From NCBI GenBank assembly GCA_024509875.1, contig JAMPIV010019107.1, positions 212,773-276,772 on the forward strand: a DNA stretch of 64,000 bases, given 5' to 3'. The translations under genes and the position numbers were made by a program. Within the stretch, counting starts at the first letter, position 1, and each line of letters opens with the position of its first letter. This document shows positions 34,884 through 46,059 of this stretch, piece after piece. Source of the DNA: Oreohelix idahoensis. Lineage: Eukaryota; Mollusca; Gastropoda; Stylommatophora; Oreohelicidae. Under the pieces are notes generated by a model. That model searched no databases. It saw only the letters and a program-made list of their open reading frames with translations, and was not told the origin of the DNA.

Positions 34884-35210
34884 TTGTTAAGAACGTGGAC
34901 TGATGAAAAGGCAGAGGAAAACATTACATCTTCATACCAATATGTGAATGAGCTGACCACTATCCATCGGTTAAAAACTGGCTGGAAACTTGCCAATGAA
35001 AATTTGAAACAAGCCAGGAAGAAACATGCTGCCTATTATAACAGGAAGGCGAAAGACAGAGATTTGGCTGTGGGAGAGAAGTACTGCTTCTTTTGCCCGG
35101 GAGTCAGAATAAGTTACAAATTGGATGGCAGGGTCCATATACAGTTCTAGAGAAGGTGTCTAGAACAAATTATAAGATAGATAAGAAGGGGAAAGAAAAA
35201 ATCTATCATG
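34884..35210 (+). pseudogene. Gypsy-1 integrase C-terminal region
   Basis: The frame at 34884-35150 has QYVNELTTIHRLKTGWKLANENLKQARKKHAAYYNRKAKDRDLAVGEK in pieces, the helical linker after an integrase core. The next frame gives the GPY/F-type module (GWQGPYTVLEKV...YHVNLLMKYLERE). The catalytic D,D-35-E core that should precede it is absent. Confidence 0.7.
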
Positions 35211-36316
35211 TGAATCTCCTGATGAAATATTTGGAAAGAGAACATCAGGAAGAGACACACTTGTTGACCTTGTCCATCGCCATGGAGATGAAAAAGGAAC
35301 CACTTTCATCATTTGAATATCCATTACACCCCTGTGAGACAGCAGCACAGGTGAAAATCAGTACACATTTAACGAAAACTCAGAAAGAGAGAGTGCAACA
35401 GGTTCTAAATAATCATGCAGAGGTGTTAACAGACCGACCAGGGCATACAAACCTATTGGAATATGATATGAAACTAATAGACTCCACACCTGTCTGTATG
35501 AAACCATATTCGATTCCGTTTGCTAAGGAGAAAGCTTTGAAGGAAGAGATAGACTATCTGTTGAAGGAAGGAATTATTTCGCACAGTGAGTCTTCGTATA
35601 GTTCCGGTGTTGTACTCGCTTAAGGAAGCCCTCTGGAGAACATAGACTCTGTATAGATTACAGGAGACTGAATGCTATTACAGAAGGACAGGTGGATCCA
35701 TTGCCGGATACAAATCAGCTGTTTGCCAGACTAAATAAAGCTAAATATTTCTCAAAAGTGGATCTGAGTAAAGGATACTATCAGATTCCAGTAAAGCCTG
35801 AGGTTAGACCAATACCTAGCTTTTAGTACCTCAGAAGGACACTATGAGTTTAATAGATTGCCATTTGGATTGAAGAATGCGCCTAGTGTCTTCTCTAGAA
35901 TGATGAGAAAATTATTGGATCCTCTGAATAATCCCTGTATAACAAATTTTATGGATGATATCCTTATAGCAACAGAAACATTTGAGGAACACATTGACTC
36001 TCTGAACATGCTGTTTGATCGACTTAGGGAGGCAAATTTAACAGCCCGTCCAACCAAATGTTGCGTTGGATGTAAAGAATTGGAATTTTTGGGACACACA
36101 GTTTATCAGGGAAACATGACCCCTGACCCAAAGAATTTAGAGAAACTACAGAAAGCCCCGAGACCACAAACCAAGAAGGACGTGAGATCCTTTGTCTCAT
36201 TATGTGGTTTCTACCAGAAGTATATCAAAAACTTTAATTCCATATGTGCACCGTTAACTGAATTGACACGTAAAGGACATCCAGATCGCATACATGGACA
36301 CCACAATGTGAAATGA
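35210..36316 (+). pseudogene. Gypsy-1 reverse transcriptase (frameshifted)
   Basis: Successive frames show the RT N-terminus (PYSIPFAKEKALKEEID, LLKEGIISHSES), LCIDYRRLNAI and FSKVDLSKGYYQIPV (about 35650-35800), RLPFGLKNAPSVFSRMMRK, and the active site FMDD in NFMDDILIATETFEEH at about 35947-35995. The RNase H connection (FLGHTVYQGNMTPDP, VRSFVSLCGFYQKYI) follows. Frame changes lie near 35620, 35815 and 36310. It lies downstream of the integrase pieces. Confidence 0.75.
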
Positions 36317-36789
36317 CTTACCAAGAATTGAAGGAAAAGCTCACAAGTAAACCCATTTTGAAATTACCTGACTTAAGTCAAGAATTCATAGTAAGGACGG
36401 ATGCAAGTAATATTGGGTTAGGTGCAACTTTACTACAGAAATCAGATGCATTGGATGGGGAATTAAGCCCAGTGGCATATGCTAGCAGAAAGTTGAATAA
36501 AGCTGAAATCAACTACTCAACTAGCGAAAAAGAATGTCTTGCAGTAATATGGGCAATAAAGAAATTCAATATTTATCTATATGGGAAGGCATTTAAGTTG
36601 CAAACAGATCACAAACCTTTATCGTTTCTAGCACAGGCTAAGCATGAGAACTCTAGGTTACTCCGATGGTCTTTGCTTCTGGCTCCATATAATTTTAGCA
36701 TCGAGTATATATCTGGAAAAACCAATTTGGGAGCGGATTTTTTAAGCCGCCATCCGTGTGATGAGAATCACCGTAAACCCCAGAAATAA
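36313..36789 (+). pseudogene. Gypsy-1 RNase H domain
   Basis: A typical retroelement RNase H: FIVRTDASNIGLGATL (first Asp), SEKECLAVIWAIKKF (Glu), LQTDHKPLSFL (Asp), GKTNLGADFLSRHP (last Asp). The frame ends at a TAA at 36787, followed only by about 55 bases and the polypurine tract. RNase H is therefore the last domain of the element, with no integrase after it. Confidence 0.8.
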
Positions 36790-36856
36790 TAATAAATTTC
36801 TCTATGTGTATATAGAATAAAGGACTGACATATAATGTCTGTTTTAAGAGGGGAGG

Positions 36857-38874
36857 TGTCATGGAATATTCTAATCCACATATATAAATTATCAATTAAA
36901 TATAAAGCCTAATAAATACATATAATAAATAAAGGAAGAAGAATGGTAAAGAACAGTGCTGTCACAATGACTGTACTCGAAATCCCCTTGTTTTCTACTG
37001 CGTATGCAAATTGTAACGTTTCACGTTGATATTAAAGGCCTTCTGCAACATACACGCGTTTCCCAAACACACAATAAAATGTGCTGCCTTTCTAAGAAAA
37101 AACCTTGAAATATGCAAGTTGACCTAAATTTTAAATTCCATTCATGTCTTTTTCTACACTGCGTTACCAAAACGAACGAACAGATGGTCAAAAGGATAAA
37201 GAGAGAGGGAGGGCTGAAAATCAGGAACGCATGCAACACGCGTCGCGCGATACACAATTACTCCCATCACGCGTGTAAGTCTACATGCACTAATTTTTTT
37301 TCAGACGGACAGTGATAAAATACACTACCCTTTCCCAGAGTTAGGTTTATAAATCATAAAAAACTCTTATTAGAAAAGATAACATTAGATGGGTTTACGG
37401 TTGAAAACATAACAGTACCCAGACAGCACATCTTCGAAACAGGAGGTAGAAAATACATATTTTGAACGCAGCCACGTAGCTCTTTGAAATTTGGATATTT
37501 GGGTTCCTTAGGGCTTGCTGACAAAGAATATGTAAAACGTTACGCAAATAGTCCAGGAATTAATAAATTATACCCAAAATAAAATAGTGAGGATGCCTGA
37601 CAGCATGGAATCATTTCTGCTCATAAAATTTTTTTTATAACGTGTTTGAAAAAACCTTACGTTACATAAATAGCCTACCATGTAAACTCCCCATTGATTG
37701 GAGCGCAACAAATGAAAGCCTAACCACGATTGGTCGGACTATAAATACTATCTTTAGTTGTTAGGGGAAACGGGGAAAGGTAACATTTTTTCAAACACTT
37801 GTCGAAACGGGGCCTCATTGGTCAGACTCGCTGATATACACACTTGGGAGCGTTAGTTCGAAACCACTTGTTTAAATAAGCTTGATAAAGCATCAGTGCG
37901 TTGAAGCCAGCTTATATTTGGCTCAATAAAAGCCTGGAAGATAAGCAGATGGGAATTTGTGCCAGTTTGTGCCAGAATTCATTGCTAATCAACGTATCTG
38001 TGTTTATTTCCATGAAATTGTGGTAAGCTTGAACCATTCAGTATCTTTTAATGAAAATTGAATGTGAATTGTTGATTTATGCCTGTATATATATGTGTAG
38101 TTCAGTGGCAAACGTGGGGTAAAGCCTATAATGCTCCAGCCTGAACAGAGGGTGTCGGAGAGAAGTAAAACGGCATGGAATGGCCAAATAGTACACTGAC
38201 ACCTGGATGATTGATTAGACAGAAATAATGCTGGAAGTGCAGAGGCGTAGTGACCATTAAGGATGGTAATGCTGGTATAAAGTATTTCAGATGAAGCTGA
38301 CTGTTGGCCTAACGCTCTGAACGCAATGTTTGTGATGTATTGTGATCAGTGTAAAAAGAAAATATAAATTAGTTATGAAGTAGAAGGTACATCCTTCTTG
38401 ATTTCAGGGACAGTGGTCTTGATGGTACTGAGTAGCACCTGGTCAGAGCTTTGCTGAATCCAGTGTCGGACAGCATACTCCTTGGTCCTTTTAGCTATCA
38501 GTGAGGTGTCTCCAGAGCCCAGAGGAGAATTCGAGCAGAGGAGTCCTTTCCTGCCGCCATCACGCCAGATAAGCTAACTTGGCCAGCTGAGCTCAACATT
38601 ATGTCCCCTCATCTTGAAATGACTTTATAAAATTAACATTAAGAGGGGAATTTACTTGTCTTAATATCAGGAACTGAGAACATCTCCAATAATAGTCCCA
38701 AAAGACAAACTATTGAAGTCATGATGACAAATACCAACAGAGCTTGAACAAAACAAAACCAGTATTACCTCATATTACCACTACACAACTGACACACATA
38801 GGATATTTTTAATAATATATGTCACTACAATATTCATATTGATAAAGTCTGTACATATACCTGTAATTAAAATT
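36857..38874 (+). repeat. Gypsy-1 3' LTR, truncated at its 3' end
   Basis: Matches 30223 onward until AATTAAAATTG at 38874 and then diverges abruptly to GCTTTTCC. About 410 bp present in the 5' LTR are missing, so no target-site duplication can be checked. Confidence 0.85.
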
Positions 38875-39286
38875 GGCTTTTCCTGTGGCTTTTCTGCCAT
38901 TCCGAAAAGTGCTGAGTTGAAGTCATGAGCTCCAGTTTCTCCAGCTTGGTTTGCATTTAAAGGATCGTCACATCTGGTCCCAAGCTAGCAGTAAGAAACG
39001 CATGGCATAATGTGCATTACCCGCCATCCAAGCGGGCTCCCCAACTATGCAGAGCTGAAATACTATGCTCTGGTTCTAGGCTCTCCCGAGGAATTGTCAC
39101 GTCCTGCACTGAGCCACTTATCAGCTCCCCCTGCCCACCACTGGGTCCATAGTGAGATCCTCCTGCATGCAGTCAACCAGGTCAAAGTAAAAAAATTATG
39201 TCTGGGGCTCTAGAGACTTCTCCAAGCTTAGTGTGCAATGCTGGGTTCTCAACGTATTTCACCACAGGGCATTTGAGACAGGCCAT
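38875..39286. other. Unassigned spacer
   Basis: About 400 bases with no recognised repeat end or coding signal. The 67-codon frame at 39010 shows nothing recognisable. Confidence 0.3.
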
Positions 39287-39373
39287 GAGGAAGACAGCTG
39301 ATAGGATAGTATGGTGTTCTCTGTCTGGCAAACCTCTACACCCAGGTTAGAATTGGAACGACTAATTAAGTAT
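39287..39373 (+). mobile_element. LINE A 3'-end fragment
   Basis: AGGAAGACAGCTGATAGGAT, CAAACCTCTACACCCAGG and GGAACGACTAATTAAG match the last roughly 85 bases of LINE A (codons around KTADRMVWRSLFQTSTP and the tail) with several changes. Confidence 0.55.
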
Positions 39374-39564
39374 TATTATCATGATTATTATTATGCTGAT
39401 TATTATTATTATTGTTATCATCATTATCGCACTGTTCGTGATCAGGAAACAGAAAAGACAATGATTTAGGAAGAAGCAATAGATTTTAACTATTACTCAG
39501 AAAACAGGTAAACATTTTTTATTTAGAATTGTCAACTGTCTTTAATAAATCTCAACTGGCTCAG

Positions 39565-39724
39565 TTCGTACTACTGATTCATGCAACCAGTGCTACTGTC
39601 AAGACTCTGGAACTGTTTCTTGCCACAATTTGGAGTGCTTTTATCCCATGATGGCCATCTACTGCCCTGATAGTTCTCTGCCCGTATACCACGGTGGAAA
39701 TTGCTGCCCTACCTGCTCATACTA
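39565..39724 (+). CDS. Possible VWC-type (chordin-like) cysteine-rich exon of a host gene
   Basis: An acceptor context (CAACTGGCTCAG) is followed by 53 codons with the cysteine spacing of a von Willebrand factor type C domain: DSCNQCYCQDSGTVSC, then EC, then IYCPDSS, then GGNCCPTC. The CxCxxxGxVxC start and CCPxC end are hallmarks of VWC repeats, found in secreted or matrix proteins such as chordin-like BMP regulators. The exon may end at 39724 before GTACGT (a usable donor) or terminate at the TAG at 39723-39725. Stops lie just upstream of the acceptor, supporting an intron there. Neighbouring exons were not found. Confidence 0.5.
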
Positions 39725-39991
39725 GTACGTTACTGTAAAACCTTTGATTTTTTGTGGTATTGTTTTCTTTAAATTCAACAGATACTGGGTCTACGGTATT
39801 TGTCCGGATTAGCTGGTATCTCCGAAATAATATAACATGAGATGACTTGAAATAAGCTGTTATTGTAAAACCTTATGTATTTGGTTCTGTCTTTTTTTAG
39901 GATTAATGCCGTTGTTGTCGGTCCATGCGTAGGAAACTGGGGTTCCTTATGTACGTAATATCCGGTTCATGACGGTTTTAATCTGGGTATA

Positions 39992-40905
39992 TAATGCCTC
40001 TTGTCTCCATTTCTTTTCTTACTAGCAATAGACTGGGTTACGAGAACATCGACAACACACAACAGAAATGGAATCCAGTGGACTCTGACTAAGCAGTTGG
40101 ATGATCTGGATTTTGCTGATGACTTAGCTCTTCTGTCCCATAACCGTAATCAGATGCAGGACAAATTGAAAACACTCGATGAGAGGTCACAGCAATTGGG
40201 TCTGAAAATATACAGGGAAAAGACAAAGATAATGAGAATAAATGCAGGTAATGATAACAGGGTTGAACTTGAAGAAGCACCAATACAAGATGTAGAATCG
40301 TACACATATCTTGGTAGCAATATAGACAACGTTGGAGGGACAGACAGTGATATCAAAATAAGAATACAAAAAGCAAGAGGAGCTTTCATTGCATTGGGAA
40401 ATATATATGGAGATCAAGAGAAATCGGATCCAACACGAAAATAAGAATCTTCAACTCAAATGTGAAGTCAGTCCTATTGTATGGCTCTGAGACATGGAGA
40501 ACAACAAAGACAACAACCAAAAAGCTACAGACTTTCATAAATGGGTGCTTGCGTAGAATAGAGGGATTAAAATGGTATGACAAGGTTACCAACGTGGAAC
40601 TGATGACAAGAACTAGACAAGTGCCAGTGGAACAAGAGATGAGAAGAAGACGATGGCGATGGATAGGACACACACTGAGGAAACCTGTTGATATCATTAC
40701 AAGGCAGTCCTTGTTCTGGAACCCCCAGGGCAAGAGAAGCAGAGGTAGACCAAGAAGCACATGGAGAAGAGAGCTGAAAACAGAGGTGAAAATGATAAGG
40801 AGAACGTGGAAAGAACTTGAGATGATGGCACGTGACAGGAGGACTTGACATGTGTTTGTTGAAGGCCTATGCTCCTTTGGGAGTGGAGGGTTATGAATGA
40901 ATGAA
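39992..40905 (+). mobile_element. LINE B copy 2, 5'-truncated
   Basis: Homology to LINE B copy 1 begins at TGCCTCTTGTCTCCATTTC (39992) and runs to the 3' end GGGAGTGGAGGGTTATGAATG with a short (GAAT)n tail. Two frames: 40001-40444 (LSPFLFLLAIDW through FADD and thumb, ending after a small insertion near 40400) and 40462-40848 (LLYGSETWR to the C-terminus KRSRGRPRSTWRREL). It keeps two bases that copy 1 lost near 11060. Confidence 0.8.
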
Positions 40906-41038
40906 TAATATTCTTTATTTTACATAGCACATTATATCTGTTGTTTCTTCTAGGCTACGATTTCTGATTTATGTTATATTATGGCGATTCATAATTTCTA
41001 TACTACACACGAATATCTCTCCTCCATGTTAATTTAAT

Positions 41039-41252
41039 GCCCAATGGGCTGATCACCCGTTGGCTTGTCACACCGATTACGGAAACAACGGCAGATGGAT
41101 CTATTTGTTGTTGCCCTAAAGACGCCGCTAGGCGTGATGGGAAACTACAACAGAGAAAATCAATCTGCTGTTGCCCTTAAGACGCCACAAGGCGTGATGG
41201 CCTCTGACTGCTTGGTCTGTCTTTGGCTAAGGACGGAAGAAGAAGAAGAAGA
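41039..41252 (+). mobile_element. GAA-tailed SINE with 13-bp target duplication
   Basis: A perfect duplication, ATGTTAATTTAAT, lies at 41026-41038 and 41253-41265. The 214-bp element starts GCCCAATGGGCTGATCACC, contains two diverged internal copies of a segment TTGCCCT(A/T)AAGACGCC...AGGCGTGATGG, and ends in (GAA)n. No coding capacity. It shares only the tail type with the elements at 18436 and 54460. Confidence 0.82.
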
Positions 41253-41265
41253 ATGTTAATTTAAT

Positions 41266-41880
41266 ATGTCTCACTTCACGTTATATTGTTTGCTTAGAGG
41301 GGGAAAAGGGGGGGGAAAAGGGGGGGGGGGGGGATCTGGTCTTCAGCTACTTGCCTTAGCTTGTTTTACTTCATATTTTTAAAATTTCCTTTATTCTAAT
41401 TTACCAAATTTTTATTACGTCAGTTTTGTATGTATGCATTTGTCAATGACTTAGTGGAAATAAGGTTTGTGTTCATAATTTATCCTGTAATGTTCGTTCA
41501 GTTGTTATCTATTATGTAGGACTTTTCTATGTGTGGTCATCTGTGTTGTATAGGATGAGTTCATTTACTTTCTGTTGAAGTTGGTGAAAATACTCGAACC
41601 TAAGATGACCTGAATAACAGCCTTCTACAGAAGTGCTGTAAGAATAAACTATGGAATGTATATGCAAGCTAAATTACAATAAAATAATTCTCGTACAATT
41701 TGAATAATTTAACCAACCACTATCAGCGAAAGAAGTAAAGAAAGAGCGAAAGAAAATCACCCTATTTCAAAACGGGGTGCAAGAAAGAAATACAGAGAAA
41801 AAAAAGGCAGAAAGAAGTATATAGTAAATATTCGTAGTACAATGAGCATGGGGATAAAAAATGATGTAAATGAGATAAGT
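41266..41880. other. Spacer with G homopolymers
   Basis: Positions about 41299-41333 hold G7-G14 runs separated by AAAA. The rest is AT-rich and non-coding. Confidence 0.4.
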
Positions 41881-41891
41881 CAGTAAATGTA

Positions 41892-42168
41892 AGGTAAAGG
41901 TAAAAAACGGATCCTGTTACACATCCATTGAGGCATATTGGGAATATGGTGTTAGGCCAAAATTTTCATGACCATCGGCACACTAGGGGTGGCGTGGGCA
42001 GCATCACGCCGGCGGCCTTAACCTTCTCAGAGTTGCTCTGGTACCAAAATTCATAAGGCTGGGTCGACCCTGGAGCCCGTTTGCGGTCTAAAAAAAATAT
42101 CGCCTCAACTGGGGATGGACCCCGGACCACCTAGCTAGGAAGCCAGTGCACTTACCACTGCGCTACTG
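41892..42168 (-). mobile_element. tRNA-Arg-like SINE, copy 1
   Basis: The minus strand begins with a tRNA-like head (TAGCGCAGTGGTAAGTGCAC; GGGGTCCATCCCC) and ends in TTTACC-type repeats. Imperfect 11-bp duplications, CAGTAAATGTA and CAGTAAAAGTA, flank it at 41881-41891 and 42169-42179. CACTGGCTTCCTAGC resembles the anticodon arm of tRNA-Arg(CCT), which is an inference from memory of tRNA sequences. A second copy is at 52553-52833. Confidence 0.72.
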
Positions 42169-42179
42169 CAGTAAAAGTA

Positions 42180-43225
42180 GTGAGAGGGAAAACAAAAGTA
42201 ACAGAGAGTATGAACTAGAGTACGTAGTATACCAGAAAGTTCTTTAAGAGTTAATAGTCATACTTGGGTTTTGCCATCTCTTCTAAGAAGTAACACATAA
42301 TCATATGCTTAAATAGGTTTATATAATATATATAAATCGGCGTTAACTTAGTAATTAACTAATGTCTGCCTTGGGCCCTTGTTTATTAATGATAATTTCG
42401 GCAAAACGCCCTGCAGACATACAAACATTATGTAGGTCATTAAGGAGAAGTGATTGACAGACTAAGGTATGCTGAGCGGGGTATACGTGTTCTGGTAAAG
42501 TCTTTGGTGATAAAAAAGTCTAAGACAACACTTCTAAATTCACTACCCATGTCTACGGCAAGGAAGAAGATGTTAACCCTAGGTATTAACAGCAAGACAC
42601 GTTTGCGGATCACTCCTCTTCATTAAGAACTTGATGTATTTTATCTTTCTGTCTGTGATTCCGCTGAAATTGGTAATCTTCGCTGTTCGCTATGTATGGA
42701 CCTCCGTTGTTTATTGTTAACCCTCCAAGATCTGTAATGCACTAGGGATTTTGGATGGGGCATTCTTTTAATTGCAAACTGGCCAGACAGTGACTTTTAC
42801 CACCAACTATATTTTTCTCCTCTGCCCTTCCAATTCCATTCAACTGTAAAAGGATTACTGTCTTCCTTTGGCATAACGGGATGGCCCCAAAAATAAAGGA
42901 AGTTGACTTAAAAACGTCAACACCTATACTACAAATTAACGCAGCGAAACTTAACGCAACAGCTTGGATCTCACAATCTGCTTGACTGTAGTTCCTTTGT
43001 TGGAATGACTGGTAGGGTTTGCCATGAAATCACAACCAGCTACAAAGCAACAACCAGTTGTTTGCACCTCTTCGTTCATACACGTTTGCTTGCCTTCCTG
43101 CTCTTTGTTTCTCCTGCTGCTGCTTTCACCTACCATCCCATTGAAGACTTACAATTATATGTCTTCTTGGCAATGTTCATACATTTTGCTTCTAAAGCGC
43201 AAACTTATTGATTGGGCCACATTTG
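42180..43225. other. Non-coding spacer
   Basis: No gene or repeat boundary is recognised. A short frame on each strand around 42951-43211 has no domain. Confidence 0.35.
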
Positions 43226-44290
43226 GAGCACAAGTGCGTCTCTCCGTTCTTCCATCTCTCTCACTCTTCTTCTCTCTCTCACTCGCTCTCTCTCCTCATC
43301 TCTCACCTCCCTCCTCGTTTTCTCCTCACCCTCTCTCACCACACACCCTTCATCTCTAATATTCCACCTCTCCCCTAGTCTCTTATCTTCTCTTCCTCTC
43401 ACTCTCCCTGCGCCCAAAACCTCATCTCCCAACAATAGAGCAATCTAAACAATTCTCCACCTCGACAGTTCCATCATCAATCCCACCATCACCAATATAC
43501 TCTCTTCTAAAATCCTCTCTCTTTCTCCTCTCCCTCCATCTCCAAAATCACATCCCTCTTCTACTCGTCGTCTTCCCCTCTCCGTTTTTCAATCTTCGGT
43601 TTCTTGTACTCCGTCTTCACATTCCATCTTCCATCGACCATCTCCACCTATCTTCCTCGCCCGCCTCCCTTCTCACCCCACTATTATCCCTACCTTCCCC
43701 GCCATCCTCGGCAGGGGTTCTCCAACAGTAATATTGAAAAATCCCGTCTTTCCTGCCGTCCTTTCCTCTGGTGCCCTACCTCCCCTTTCTCCCTCACTCT
43801 CCTCTCGTTTCCTCCATCATCCCTCTCCTCTCATCCACTTCTCATATCCATATCCCCTCTCCATTCCATATCTCTTCTCTTCCTCCTTTCTCCTCAACTC
43901 ATCTCCGTTCCCTCCTCTCCCTATCTCATCGCTCCTCACTCTTCCTATCTCCTCTCCCCTCCTCTCAATCCCTCTACACATTCTATTCATCTTCATCCCG
44001 GGTCGTCCACTTTCTCATCACCCATCATATCAATCCGAAATCATCATATACGTCAATCTCAAAATCTTCTCTTTCTCTCTCCTCCCTCATCCCATCTCTC
44101 TCCCTCTTCATCTCCTCTTCTCCTGCCTGTCACTATCTCTGGTCATCTCTAAAGATTCTCATCTCTCTCCCCCCTCACACTCTGCTCCCCGCTCTCTATC
44201 CCTCTCCTCTCTTTTATGTTCTTATGATATTATTCATCCATCTCCTCTCCTCCTCTCTCACTCCTCATTTCCTCTACTTATCCATGGCAA
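43226..44290. repeat. ~1-kb polypyrimidine (C/T) tract
   Basis: Nearly every base on the plus strand is C or T, with short ATC/CAT interruptions. CTCTCT and CCTC are the common units, but there is no fixed period. Long Ser/Leu/Pro-rich frames on this strand and the R/E-rich frame on the other are compositional artefacts. Homopurine-homopyrimidine DNA of this length can form triplex structures. Confidence 0.85.
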
Positions 44291-45770
44291 ATATTTAATG
44301 AATGCGGTTACTCACAAAACAACCAGAATCATAATAGTTCTACTCCCAGCATCGCAAGAGAACAAGAAGCGCAAATATTTGATCAGAAAAATGAGAAGCT
44401 TCCAGAGGAACTTGTAGGAGGGGAGTTTGGCGCCACAGAAAAAACACCTTAACTACTTACCATTGAATCTCATGTCATGGTCGCTTGATTTCGAGGTTCA
44501 TATTTTTCTGCTTTTTGTTTTTTGTCCCTTGATGATTTATTTTAGATTTTGACTTTTTTTTGTTTGGCTGTTTTTTTATTTTATTTATTTTTGGCCCAAC
44601 AAAAAAGAACAGCCACAATTTTTATTTTTGTGGTTTCCTTGCATTGAAGACTTAACAACTAACAAGCCCCCTGCTCTCCTGCCACATAATACGGGGGGGC
44701 CAAAACGTAAAAATGGGGCTTCGAACTAACCTTAAGCTCATCCTAGTAGAGGTCCGATACCAAACTTGTTGCTTGTGTCCTTTCTGCTGGTGTTGGATCT
44801 TTCTATCTGTCTCCTGGGATTCAGATCTCTCTTGACTCTATTCTCTCTCGGTATCTTTTCTCTTGCAAATTCCTCATCTTCGCTCTCTCTCTCAGCCAAG
44901 AGTTTTCTTGTCTTTGCAAGCAGCACAACAGCAAATCTCAGCAGCTCCAGCTTTCCAATGCAAACAGCACATGCATTTGCAAGAGGCACAGCACACAAGC
45001 AACACAAGCATAAGCAAAGCAAAACACACATTCCCCCTTTGCATCAACTCTTGTCAAGCGATAGATTATCAGGCGACATTCTTCAGACCTAACTGAGTAT
45101 GAAATGACCCGCCGTATCCGGCAATAAAATTGATTCCTCATATTCTGGGATGTTATTTTTTCCGTCAACATTAAGTGTGTGCTGAGAGCCGGGAAAAAGG
45201 AAAGCTGCCCTGACACGCGCGAGAGCCGAGGGGTATGAGCTTTTCCGCAAAATGCGGAGCAGGAAGAGAGGATGAAAAATGGCGAAAGAAAGAGAAAAGG
45301 GGCGAAGAAGCTGAGATGCTCAATGCGAGAGCGGACCCTTGATAATGTTTCTTGCCCCACGCAAAAGAGCCATCCTCTGCAAAATGTGTATCCAGCATAT
45401 GAACATTCTGTTACCGCAATTTTGGAAGATAAGCTACTCAAACATGCCTGATGGTCCTTTCACCATCCCCCCAGCCCGCCAGTTCATTCATCAGTTCCCA
45501 ATCCATGTCCCAATAGCTGTCTTTGAAAGTTGAGAAGAAGAAAAAGCGTTTCCTTTCCTTTTCATTCTTTGTTCTTCTTTTTCCTCTTAGCTTTTCTTTT
45601 TCATCTGCCTTTCTTTTCCTTTTCTGCTTTCCGATATCTTAATCTATTGTCCTTTCCTTTCTTTTGTTCCCCCCCTGGCATTGTTTTATCGCTTTTTTTC
45701 GCTTTATTATTTTCCACCTTCTTATTGTTCGTTTTGTTCGCTTTTAACACTATATAATTTTACTCCCATG
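44291..45770. other. Non-coding region, T/C-rich patches
   Basis: T-rich stretches lie at 44500-44610 and 45545-45740. Open frames on both strands (for example minus 44738-45031 with a hydrophobic start, and minus 44938-45441) overlap one another and show no domain, so I do not call genes. Confidence 0.35.
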
Positions 45771-45775
45771 AAGTT

Positions 45776-46035
45776 CAGCTGTACATCAACTGCTTTGGGA
45801 GGCGTTTTTCGGGCATGCGAACAACATGTCCGGCCCATCTAATTTGGGCCCTCTGCAGCAATGTGTAGATGCTTGTGATATGTGCTCGGTTGAGGACCTC
45901 AGAATTAGATACTCTATCTTGCCACTTGATCCTGAGAATCCTGCGAAGACAGCTCATGTGGAAATGATTAAGCTTCTTGACATGTCTGCTATACACTGTC
46001 CATGTTTCACAGGCATACAGGAGGGTAGAGAGCAC
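45776..46035 (-). pseudogene. 5'-truncated LINE C-terminal fragment
   Basis: Eighty-six residues on the minus strand, LLYACETWTVYSRHVKKL, CLRRILRIKWQDRVSNSEVL, QIRWAGHVVRM, are the thumb and C-terminus of a non-LTR reverse transcriptase. The family is not LINE A, LINE B or the 24-kb fragment. Confidence 0.65.
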
Positions 46036-46059
46036 TATTGCATGATATACTGCTTTAAC

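Larger units (their letters stand above)
30223..38874 (+). mobile_element. Gypsy-1: Ty3/Gypsy LTR retrotransposon with INT-before-RT order (defective)
   Basis: There are two long direct repeats (30223-32648 and 36857-38874), a candidate primer-binding site at 32654, and gag, integrase-like and then reverse transcriptase/RNase H sequences, with a polypurine tract (TTAAGAGGGGAGG, 36844-36856) directly before the 3' LTR. In the standard Ty3/Gypsy order integrase is last. Here its zinc-binding and C-terminal parts precede RT, as in the Gmr1 group. The protease and the integrase catalytic core are not recognisable and the pol frame is broken several times. Confidence 0.82.

Noticed and set aside
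30223..38874. Segmental duplication instead of LTRs for the two 2-kb repeats
   Set aside because: TG start, polypurine tract directly before the second copy, primer-binding-like site after the first, and gag-pol between them fit LTRs better.
43604..44417. Three overlapping Ser/Leu/Pro-rich frames up to 227 codons
   Set aside because: Produced by the pyrimidine-rich composition; all frames of that strand are open and none shows a domain.
44738..45441. Minus-strand frames with hydrophobic N-termini that look like signal peptides
   Set aside because: They overlap plus-strand frames, lie in biased T/C-rich DNA and show no domain or splice context.
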